From: Candidatus Aminicenantota bacterium
GTDB taxonomy: Bacteria > Acidobacteriota > Aminicenantia > UBA2199
Assembly: GCA_020355945.1 (NCBI GenBank)
Contig: CP070627.1
Span: 6,668,166 to 6,678,824 of the forward strand
DNA length: 10,659 bases
Direction of reading: 5' to 3'
Part shown: positions 1 through 5,151 of the stretch, piece after piece
Position numbering within the stretch: position 1 is the stretch's first letter
Layout of the letters: each line of letters opens with the position of its first letter
The notes under the pieces: generated by a model
What the model was told of the DNA's origin: nothing
The model's input: only the letters and a program-made list of their open reading frames with translations
The model's database searches: none
Made by a program: the position numbers and the translations under genes

Positions 1-1
1 C

Positions 2-718
2 AAGGCCTCGGAACGAAAATTAAAGAAAATGAATGCCGCTAAAGATAAACTGTTTGCGATTATTGCCCATGACCTGGGAAGCCCGTTAAATAGTTTACTG
101 CTTAGTTCCCGTCACCTGGCCAACCATTACCCCTCCCTTGATGAGCAAGACCGCAGCGAGTTTATCCACAACATTTACAGGCAAACCCGGGACATGGCAG
201 ATCTCCTGGAAAACCTGCTGCAGTGGGCCATGGTCCAGATCGGGAAAATAGGAAAAAACCCGGAAACAGTGGATATGCATTTTTTAACAGCAGAAACCCT
301 CGAGCAGATAAAATATCCGGCTCAAAAGAAAAAAATCCGCCTGTCGGTGCACATCATGGAAAGCACCCTGGCATGGGCAGATAAACACATGATGAAAGCA
401 GTCATGAGAAACCTGCTTTCCAATGCCATTAAATATTCCCACCCGGGTGGGGAAATTAAAGTAACCTCAAAGGATGCCGGGAACCAGGTAGAAATAACCG
501 TTTCCGATAACGGTGTCGGTATGGACAAAGAAAAAATAGAACGCCTGTTTAAGGAGGAAGTCCATGAAAGCACCCGGGGCACCTGCAATGAAAAAGGCAC
601 TGGCCTGGGCTTGGTGTTGTGTAAAGAATTCGTGGAAAAGAATGGCGGGGAAATCCGGGTGCAAAGCCAACCGGATCACGGCAGTCATTTTCGCTTCACT
701 TTACCCAAGCAGTACTAA
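2..718 (+). CDS. Sensor histidine kinase, C-terminal part (HisKA + HATPase_c), cut by left edge
   Basis: This is the catalytic end of a two-component sensor kinase, which autophosphorylates on histidine and passes the phosphate to a response regulator. The reading frame is open to the left edge; the Met codon at 29 is internal, because a charged coiled-coil stretch (ERKLKK) leads into it. Numbered from that Met, the H-box IIAHDLGSPL carries the phospho-acceptor His14. The ATPase domain follows: N-box RNLLSNAIKYS (Asn132), G1-box DNGVGM (160-165), F-box-like ERLF (171-174) and G2-box GTGLGL (190-195). No membrane segment or receiver domain is visible in the part present, so the sensory input lies outside the window. 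The gene ends just after the catalytic domain, as usual for this class. No partner regulator is seen. Family call is secure; the signal it senses cannot be told. Confidence 0.95.
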   Translation, partial: KASERKLKKMNAAKDKLFAIIAHDLGSPLNSLLLSSRHLANHYPSLDEQDRSEFIHNIYRQTRDMADLLENLLQWAMVQIGKIGKNPETVDMHFLTAETLEQIKYPAQKKKIRLSVHIMESTLAWADKHMMKAVMRNLLSNAIKYSHPGGEIKVTSKDAGNQVEITVSDNGVGMDKEKIERLFKEEVHESTRGTCNEKGTGLGLVLCKEFVEKNGGEIRVQSQPDHGSHFRFTLPKQY

Positions 719-947
719 CCCGCTAACTAACACAATTACACCTGCCAGCCAGACAGTAAAACAATGAAGAATATCGAAAAAATTTACGAAAAATCCGAAA
801 AAATTTACGAATTTACCGGCTTTTTTTCACTGACTTCCTGGTCCCGGTGATTTTGCGTCATCTGTTTTATTTTTTTTCCTCTTGATATAGGAAGGCTTCG
901 ACGAAATAATGGAGGAGAATTTTATTTAAGTAATCGGAACCGGTAAT
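719..947. other. Intergenic, AT-rich, with a 16-bp direct repeat
   Basis: No gene is supported between the kinase stop and the sigma-54 promoter. An AT-rich block at 775-811 has two identical 16-bp copies (775-790 and 796-811) of CGAAAAAATTTACGAA at a 21-base period, followed by CCGGC and a run of seven T (about 817-827). The T-run could end the kinase transcript, but no convincing stem precedes it. The rest, up to 947, shows nothing recognisable; if the sigma-54 promoter is used, an enhancer-binding site would be expected here. Confidence 0.6.
775..811. repeat. 16-bp direct repeat, period 21
   Basis: CGAAAAAATTTACGAA occurs at 775-790 and again at 796-811, separated by AAATC. A related stretch in the opposite orientation lies at about 2405-2442. 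Function unknown. Confidence 0.8.
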
Positions 948-968
948 CCTGGCATCATATTTGCATAT
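948..968 (+). promoter_or_regulatory. Sigma-54 (RpoN) promoter
   Basis: The sequence CTGGCA-N6-TTGCAT fits the -24/-12 consensus (TGGCA, six bases, TTGCW). The GG doublet at 951-952 and the GC doublet at 963-964 are separated by exactly ten bases. Transcription should start near 976, about 85 bases before the ATG at 1062. A sigma-54 promoter implies an AAA+ activator bound upstream and tightly controlled expression of the peptide gene. The whole 21-bp element is repeated without mismatch on the other strand at 2245-2265. Confidence 0.8.
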
Positions 969-1061
969 TTATATATCATTCCCATCCAGCGAATTTAAGC
1001 CAGAAAATGAAGCAATCGAGCAAATAAATTATTTAAAAATAAAAAGGAGGTTACAGGGACA

Positions 1062-1280
1062 ATGAAAAACAAATCACGGGAAAACAAGTTAGTGTTTATG
1101 CTTAACAAAAGAACCATTGCCCACTTGAGTTACCGGGACATGATTAACGTGGGCAGCGGGGAAAAGGGCCAGGGTGACAACAAGTTTAAGGAAACAGACC
1201 CTGAGGTATGCGTGGCGTACATCAACCCGGTCCCAACGGATTTTGGTATTACACCTGGTATCCCTAACGATCCTCACTAA
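1062..1280 (+). CDS. RiPP-precursor-like peptide with GG-family leader
   Basis: A 72-aa peptide with a strong Shine-Dalgarno (AAAGGAGG ending at 1050, 11 bases before the ATG). The N-terminal half has the pattern KLxxxLNKRTIAHLxxxxMxxVGSG (residues 9-33). It matches the leader style of class I lanthipeptide and 'GG' natural-product precursors (KLxLNKxTIAxLxxxxMxxIxGG), and its likely cleavage site is after Gly33. The putative core (34-72) is polar and proline-rich, with a single Cys (Cys50) and few Ser/Thr. Several lanthionine rings are therefore unlikely, and the modification, if any, may be of another type. A second peptide with the same leader pattern is encoded at 8755-8931. No synthetase, peptidase or exporter is in the window, so it would need enzymes encoded elsewhere. 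A sigma-54 promoter precedes it and a strong hairpin follows. Leader family is likely; product type is unknown. Confidence 0.75.
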   Translation: MKNKSRENKLVFMLNKRTIAHLSYRDMINVGSGEKGQGDNKFKETDPEVCVAYINPVPTDFGITPGIPNDPH

Positions 1281-1358
1281 CGATCAAATTTTAAAACAAT
1301 TTAAACGTGTAAACATACCACTTCCACAATTAATCCCTACTGTTTTGTGGTGGGAGAT

Positions 1359-1392
1359 GGCAGCGTCTCAACTTTAATGTTGAGACGCTGCC
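1359..1392 (+). terminator. Perfect 14-bp hairpin after the peptide gene
   Basis: GGCAGCGTCTCAAC (1359-1372) and its exact reverse complement (1379-1392) flank a six-base loop TTTAAT. It begins 78 bases after the peptide stop. It is followed by CCCCAATC rather than a T-run, so it is not a textbook intrinsic terminator. It may instead stabilise the 3' end or act as a terminator with another factor. Confidence 0.5.
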
Positions 1393-1603
1393 CCCCAATC
1401 ACACCCTCCCTCCATCATATTATACTTTGGTCTCGCTTTGATTCGCAGGTAAATGGGAAACTAATGAAACATCCCGCCCTGGTTGAGAGTGAGAGACAAC
1501 CGCCTTTTAGCGTCATAGGATGAGAAATAGGTGAGTGGCCTTTAAGGCCACCCACCCGATTTCTTCACCTTTACGGCTTAAAAGGATGTTACAGGGCTGT
1601 CAT

Positions 1604-1635
1604 AATCTTGTTTATTAACAATCTTGTTTATTAAC
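1604..1635. repeat. Exact tandem duplication of a 16-mer
   Basis: AATCTTGTTTATTAAC occurs twice head to tail (1604-1619 and 1620-1635). It looks like a simple local duplication; no function is evident. Confidence 0.85.
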
Positions 1636-1923
1636 CTCCGTATTTTCCCATGCGCAGTCACCAGTGTCGAGGAAGAACAACGCAGCTATTCACGTTCAGA
1701 ACCAGCGAGAATGATGCGTTATTTTCGGAACGAGCCACTAGAAAGGCATGGGCCATCACTGCTGCCACACGCATTATTTATCGTACTTCCTCCCTCACCA
1801 GGCCCGTTATATAAATAATCAATTCCGCACATCAAATCATATCTGGCTGGAATTGAGTCACCCCATCCCCCGGTGGTTCTCACTGGTTCCCCCCATTTTT
1901 ATGTAATTTGATATCTATAAAAT

Positions 1924-2048
1924 GCGGGGCAGAGCACAAATCCTGGCGGCGGTTTTGGGAAGGGATTTTCCACGACCGGAAAATCACAGGGAGTGCTTCC
2001 CGGGCCGGGACCGGCCAAAGGATAATGCCCACAGGATTTGTGCGCCCG
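1924..2048. ncRNA. Candidate structured RNA or small inverted-repeat element
   Basis: A perfect 12-bp inverted repeat, GCACAAATCCTG (1934-1945) with CAGGATTTGTGC (2032-2043), closes a segment of about 110 bases. Beyond an AGA bulge the pairing continues with GGGC (1927-1930) and GCCC (2044-2047). Inside are three further hairpins in series. They are GATTTTCC/GGAAAATC (1964-1971 with 1978-1985, loop ACGACC), GGGA/TCCC (1989-1992 with 1998-2001), and a GC-rich palindrome of GGCC arms (2003-2006 with 2013-2016). This is a multibranch layout such as a structured RNA would have. The alternative is a small non-autonomous element whose ends are the 12-bp repeats. Strand of expression is uncertain; the sigma-54 site at 2245-2265 points towards it on the minus strand. 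Not assigned to any known RNA family. Confidence 0.4.
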
Positions 2049-2244
2049 ACCTACCACTATTTCCAAAAGTCATTCCCGGGATTTCTGCAAGAAAAAAAAT
2101 AAAAGATTACCCGCACTTCCCACGCTTGACTTCTTCTTGATTTATTTCGAAGATGTGTCCATGAAACACATCTCCCTTTTGTGGAAGCGCACTTAGCCAG
2201 GCAAACTTGAAAGTCAAAGAACACTGCTTTGAATCTCAAAAAAG

Positions 2245-2265
2245 ATATGCAAATATGATGCCAGG
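2245..2265 (-). promoter_or_regulatory. Second sigma-54 promoter copy, minus strand
   Basis: Read on the minus strand this is base-for-base identical over 21 positions to the promoter at 948-968, with TGGCA-N6-TTGCA and correct GG-to-GC spacing. Flanking bases diverge. Transcription would start near 2234 and run left into a stretch with no visible gene, through the 2151-2173 hairpin and the 1924-2048 element. It could drive a non-coding RNA, a gene that has been lost, or an undetected short peptide. Confidence 0.65.
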
Positions 2266-2452
2266 GTGACGGATTCCTATTCCAGGTAATCAATGACTGC
2301 AATTCATGTTTTTAGAAATCCCGATATATCAATATTATCAACCATTAGACTAAAAAGCGGGAAACTCGAAAATCACCAGGGACTGCGAACCTGTTTAAAC
2401 GTTTACCGAAAAATTCGTAATTTTTTTCGAATATTTTTTACACTATACAATT

Positions 2453-2482
2453 TTGAACTATACAATAATAACCGGATATGAT
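2453..2482 (+). promoter_or_regulatory. Sigma-70-type promoter for the transporter operon
   Basis: TTGAAC (2453-2458) and TATGAT (2477-2482) are separated by 18 bases in a very AT-rich stretch. An overlapping alternative uses TTTACA-like bases near 2437-2442 with TATACA at 2459-2464. The expected start lies about 40 bases before the ATG at 2530, and no other promoter is obvious before the next two genes. Confidence 0.55.
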
Positions 2483-2529
2483 ATGATGAGAACTGGTTTT
2501 TTTATAAATTATTAAAAAGAGGAGGAACA

Positions 2530-2805
2530 ATGGAAGCAGTTGAAAAGTTAGAACCATCTGAACAACCCGGGAAAACGTTTTATAATCTGACTGATCCCAC
2601 AAACACCATTATTATGGTAATCGGTATCGGATTATTAATTGCGTTTATTTTTCCAATTGTCGTTTCCACATATCGAGATTTAAGAGTTGTGTTTTTAAAC
2701 ATCGAAATTTTTGGAGAGGACAGGGCTCCGGGCAAGGGCTCACCTTCAGGGGAAATATTGACAATAAAATTTTTTCTCTGTGTTCTCTGTGGTCTCTGTG
2801 GCTAA
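2530..2805 (+). CDS. Small single-span membrane protein; C-terminus made of repeat sequence
   Basis: A 91-aa protein not recognised as a known family. The start is set by GAGGAGG six bases or so before the ATG. Residues 1-25 are charged and soluble, and 27-47 form one clear transmembrane segment (TIIMVIGIGLLIAFIFPIVV). The rest looks unlike a natural protein end. Residues from about 62 on are Gly/Pro-rich, and the last nine codons (LCVLCGLCG) are the CTCTGTGGC nonamer repeat at 2776-2802 read as protein, with the stop in the repeat's TAA tail. The simplest reading is that a repeat element inserted into, or next to, the end of the gene and supplies a foreign tail. It lies 19 bases before the first YeeE/YedE gene and probably shares its operon, so it could be an accessory subunit of the transporter. 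Function is otherwise unknown. Confidence 0.6.
   Translation: MEAVEKLEPSEQPGKTFYNLTDPTNTIIMVIGIGLLIAFIFPIVVSTYRDLRVVFLNIEIFGEDRAPGKGSPSGEILTIKFFLCVLCGLCG
2776..2802 (+). repeat. CTCTGTGKY nonamer repeat, three units
   Basis: Three nonamers (CTCTGTGTT, CTCTGTGGT, CTCTGTGGC) end in TAAAAAAACCAGGAGGT, the ribosome binding site of the gene at 2825. The same repeat with nearly the same tail lies just before the gene at 6786. Here only this arm is present, without the inverted partner seen at 6690-6725. Confidence 0.85.
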
Positions 2806-2824
2806 AAAAACCAGGAGGTAAACA

Positions 2825-3349
2825 ATGATTGAATGGCTGCAAATGGAACAATGGTCACCTTATGCAGTAGGGATTGGCATCGGTATTCTCAGTTGGCTGA
2901 CGTTTCTTTTTTCTAACCAGACGGTGAGCTGCTCTACCGGTCTTTCCCAATGCAGCGGTATGATAGAAAAAGTTTTCAGGGGTAAGCAAGTGGCAGAAAA
3001 GGCCTATTACCGGAAATACCCACCAGTAGCAGACTGGAAGTGGATGTTTTTGATTGGGGTATTGATTGGAGCTTTTGTATCAACAATCTTATCGGGTTCC
3101 TTTAATTTTAAATGGGTACCGACGTTATGGGAACAGGCTTTTGGTGCGCCTGTACTGCCCCGGTTGATTGTGGCCTTTGTAGGTGGAATTTTTATGGGAT
3201 TCGGTTCCCGGTGGGCCAATGGCTGCACCAGTGGACATGGTATCAGCGGCACATTACAACTGGCGGTCTCCAGTTGGATTTCGGTGGTCTTTTTCTTTAT
3301 CGGCGGTATTGCATGCGCCCTGCTTATCTATCGAGTGATAGGCGGTTAA
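2825..3349 (+). CDS. YeeE/YedE (DUF395) sulfur-transport protein, first half-subunit
   Basis: A 174-aa integral membrane protein of the YeeE/YedE family (Sulf_transp), whose studied members import thiosulfate or related sulfur compounds. Hydrophobic segments lie at about 12-30, 73-90, 111-128 and 148-168. Family marks are the Cys pair in VSCSTGLSQCSG (Cys36, Cys43) and the NGCTSGHGISG motif (132-142; Cys134, His138). Conserved cysteines in this family line the substrate path. At 174 aa it is about half the length of the one-chain members (roughly 330-400 aa), and the next gene supplies the other half, so the two should pair in the membrane. Start is set by AGGAGGT at 2814-2819. The 15-base gap to the next gene indicates an operon. 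The exact substrate cannot be told from sequence. Confidence 0.9.
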   Translation: MIEWLQMEQWSPYAVGIGIGILSWLTFLFSNQTVSCSTGLSQCSGMIEKVFRGKQVAEKAYYRKYPPVADWKWMFLIGVLIGAFVSTILSGSFNFKWVPTLWEQAFGAPVLPRLIVAFVGGIFMGFGSRWANGCTSGHGISGTLQLAVSSWISVVFFFIGGIACALLIYRVIGG

Positions 3350-3364
3350 CCTTTAGGAGGCAGC

Positions 3365-3922
3365 ATGTTGACGAAAATACATTCGAAAAGAGGTCTGCAA
3401 TTGCTGTTAGGGTTGTTATTCGGTATCATTTTCGGTTTCCTTCTCCAGAAGGGGGGGGTAACCAAATATGAAGTTATCCTGGCGCAATTGCTGTTGATAG
3501 ATTTCACTGTGGTGAAGATCATGCTTAGTGCAATCGTGGTTGGCATGATTGGTGTTTATTTCTTGAAAAGCCTGGGTTTGGTGAAACTTCAGCCCAAAGC
3601 GGGTTCCACCGGGATGAATGTGCTCGGAGGGTTATTTTTTGGTATTGCCTTTGCCCTTCTGGGTTATTGCCCGGGAACTGCTGTGGGTGGTGTTGGTGAT
3701 GGATATATGGATGCGCTGTTTGGTGGAGTTATTGGCATGTTGGTTGGTGCCGGTCTATTTGCGGCTGTTTATCCCCGGTTTTCAAAGCTGGTTTTACAGA
3801 AAGGTCATTTTGGAGATATCACTTTTCCTGAGTTGTTGAAAGTGAATCAATGGATATTGGTGGTGGTTTTTTCGGGTGTGATCCTGTTGATCCTGTATCT
3901 CTTAGAAAGCTTAGGATTGTAA
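3365..3922 (+). CDS. YeeE/YedE (DUF395) sulfur-transport protein, second half-subunit
   Basis: A 185-aa membrane protein and the probable partner of the preceding gene. Hydrophobic segments lie at about 10-28, 37-66, 86-106, 115-136 and 162-180. The diagnostic motif is LLGYCPGTAVG (98-108; Cys102), typical of the second repeat of YeeE/YedE transporters, and an N-terminal positively charged tail (KIHSKRG) suggests a cytoplasmic N-terminus. The ribosome binding site AGGAGG ends four bases before the ATG, a tight but workable spacing. Together with the first half it would rebuild a thiosulfate-transporter-like channel. No sulfurtransferase or TusA-like protein is adjacent, so the downstream use of the sulfur is unknown. 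No terminator is evident after the gene. Confidence 0.9.
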   Translation: MLTKIHSKRGLQLLLGLLFGIIFGFLLQKGGVTKYEVILAQLLLIDFTVVKIMLSAIVVGMIGVYFLKSLGLVKLQPKAGSTGMNVLGGLFFGIAFALLGYCPGTAVGGVGDGYMDALFGGVIGMLVGAGLFAAVYPRFSKLVLQKGHFGDITFPELLKVNQWILVVVFSGVILLILYLLESLGL

Positions 3923-3969
3923 ATAATCAAAAACCCTGGGCCGGACGAACCACCCGGAGGAAGTAGAGT

Positions 3970-4138
3970 ATGATATTAAAAAAAAGAGGAAGACGAATTG
4001 TTATGGGAAATCCATGAAATTCGTCGAAAAATCCATCGTGATTTTAAAGGCAAGACAATAGATCAGATCAATAAGGAAGCTCTTGAGAAGTTTTCCTTGT
4101 GGAAGAAGCAAGCCGAGAAAGAGTGCAGCGGCCACTGA
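3970..4138 (+). pseudogene. Small helical protein gene with frameshift at an A8 tract (antitoxin-like)
   Basis: A good ribosome binding site (CGGAGG, nine bases upstream) precedes ATG at 3970, but that frame ends after 15 codons. One base on, after the eight-A run at 3978-3985, a protein-like frame opens at 3986 and runs to a TGA at 4136-4138. It reads EEDELLWEIHEIRRKIH and continues with a charged, helical sequence ending KKQAEKECSGH. That frame has no start codon of its own, since an in-frame TAA lies at 3977. Dropping one A would join the two into a protein of about 55 aa. Its charged, amphipathic make-up resembles small antitoxins, although no toxin is next to it. The break could be a true mutation, a phase-variable or transcriptional-slippage site, or an assembly error in a homopolymer. 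Confidence 0.6.
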
Positions 4139-4220
4139 AATTCAAAACCCGGCTTGGGGACAAAAATTTTTCAGGAACCAGGGACGGTGCGGCAGAACGT
4201 TTGAAATTCATCATTCGTTT

Positions 4221-4466
4221 TTACTTGTCCTCCATGCCATGGGGCATATCAACAAATAGATGATAGACTGATACTTCTTTTCCTTCCCTGGCGTGCAGCG
4301 TTCGGGCTAACCGGATGCCTGCCCATGGAGTATCTTTTTCTTCAGGCTCCCGGGTGAGTTTATATTTTAGATTGATATCAGGGAGATGCCTCAAATATTT
4401 TTGCCATAAACCATAAAAGTCTTCGGCTTCGGAATATACAATAATGAAATTTCGCGGCAGTCCGGC
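4221..4466 (-). pseudogene. Start-less remnant resembling the C-terminus of the upstream nuclease-like gene
   Basis: On the minus strand an 81-codon open frame begins right after the stop of the 224-aa gene and ends with TAA at 4221-4223. Its composition is protein-like (for example NFIIVYSEAEDFYGLW and DTPWAGIRLARTLHA), but it has no ATG, GTG or TTG near its beginning and no ribosome binding site. Its end, LARTLHAREGKEVSVYHL, aligns with LAETIHENYHKKNVSVYHL at the end of the 224-aa protein. It therefore appears to be the tail of a related gene left after duplication or recombination. A functional product would need frameshifting or readthrough, for which there is no sign. Confidence 0.6.
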
Positions 4467-4476
4467 TTAAATTTTA

Positions 4477-5151
4477 TTAAAAAGCTTGCATATCAAAGGT
4501 ATCACCATACGCCAGGTGATATACGCTTACATTTTTCTTGTGATAATTTTCATGAATGGTTTCTGCCAGGAAAAAAGGGAAATTCATGCGGAATTTTCTT
4601 TTATGGAAAAATTCTTTTAATTTTGACTCCAGGTTTTGGGGGTTCTCTCTAAATTCCTCTGTCTTTTCCAGGTAATCGATGTCGGGATCATCAATTACTC
4701 GTTCTATTCGCCCACCAATAAAGATGGCCAACTCCATATCTTCTATTTTGCACAAAAGGCTTAACAGCATCGCCGTCTTTAAGTAACTTCCTTCAATTTG
4801 TTTAACAGCATCTGAAAAATTGTTATACTTGATATTTATTTTCAACTCCACCAAACACAAAATGATCCTTCCTTCTAAAGGAACCAGGAAAATGCCGTCG
4901 CATATCCTGCGGATAATAGCTCCTTCCTGTTGGTTAAAAAAATTGATAAATTTATTGGTCCCCAGCATTTTTTCGGAAAGTCGGATAAAAGGTCCATTTT
5001 TAAATGAAACTTCACATCTTCCTCTTTCCTCAGTCTCTTGAATTGTCAAGCGATTGTCCTGGATTTTCTCAACTAAATAATCTTTTTTCCGCCTTGTGAA
5101 TTGAGAAAAGATTTTGATTAAATTACTTTCCAGTTCTTCATTTTTCATCAT
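4477..5151 (-). CDS. Putative PD-(D/E)XK nuclease-like protein, partner of the AAA ATPase
   Basis: A 224-aa soluble protein not recognised as a named family. The core reads RRICDGIFLV, a short loop, then IILCLVELKINI and later SDAVKQIEGS. The spacing Asp85 ... Glu102-x-Lys104 ... Gln118 is the layout of PD-(D/E)XK nucleases (Asp, Glu-x-Lys on paired strands, then a helix with Gln). A DNA- or RNA-cleaving role is therefore an inference from motif spacing only. The N-terminus (1-45) is charged and helical; the C-terminus (about 175-224) is a separate region shared with the remnant downstream. The start ATG-ATG lies inside the end of the ATPase gene (14-base overlap), which implies translational coupling and a joint function. 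Other readings are a non-catalytic nuclease-fold regulator or an unrelated fold. Confidence 0.7.
   Translation of the reverse strand: MMKNEELESNLIKIFSQFTRRKKDYLVEKIQDNRLTIQETEERGRCEVSFKNGPFIRLSEKMLGTNKFINFFNQQEGAIIRRICDGIFLVPLEGRIILCLVELKINIKYNNFSDAVKQIEGSYLKTAMLLSLLCKIEDMELAIFIGGRIERVIDDPDIDYLEKTEEFRENPQNLESKLKEFFHKRKFRMNFPFFLAETIHENYHKKNVSVYHLAYGDTFDMQAF

Larger units (their letters stand above)
1393..2244. other. Long intergenic region without a supported gene
   Basis: About 850 bases with no reading frame that has both a ribosome binding site and protein-like composition; the open frames at 1624-1818, 1908-2102 and 1922-2140 look non-coding. It holds several secondary-structure elements. 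One is an imperfect 11-bp hairpin at 1530-1556 (GGTGAGTGGCC paired with GGCCACCCACC, one mismatch). Another is an exact tandem copy of a 16-mer at 1604-1635. The third is the multi-hairpin element at 1924-2048. There is also a perfect 8-bp hairpin at 2151-2173 (AGATGTGT / ACACATCT around CCATGAA). The region may contain decayed genes or non-coding RNA. Confidence 0.6.

Noticed and set aside
1624..1818. Open frame of 64 codons on the plus strand
   Set aside because: No ribosome binding site, Pro/Arg-rich composition without family likeness, and it starts inside the tandem 16-mer. No frame on either strand here looked like a transposase remnant.
1788..1818. Minus-strand 37-codon frame preceded by GGAGG
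   Set aside because: Spacing of 13 bases is long, and the peptide has no leader motif or recognisable composition; not enough to call a gene.
1908..2140. Two overlapping open frames (64 and 72 codons)
   Set aside because: They run through the multi-hairpin element, lack ribosome binding sites and overlap each other; the pairing explains the sequence better than coding does.
2057..2302. 81-codon frame on the minus strand after the second sigma-54 site
   Set aside because: It begins upstream of the promoter and has no ribosome binding site, so it cannot be that promoter's gene.
2293..2481. 62-codon frame on the plus strand
   Set aside because: No ribosome binding site, AT-driven composition, and it overlaps the transporter promoter.
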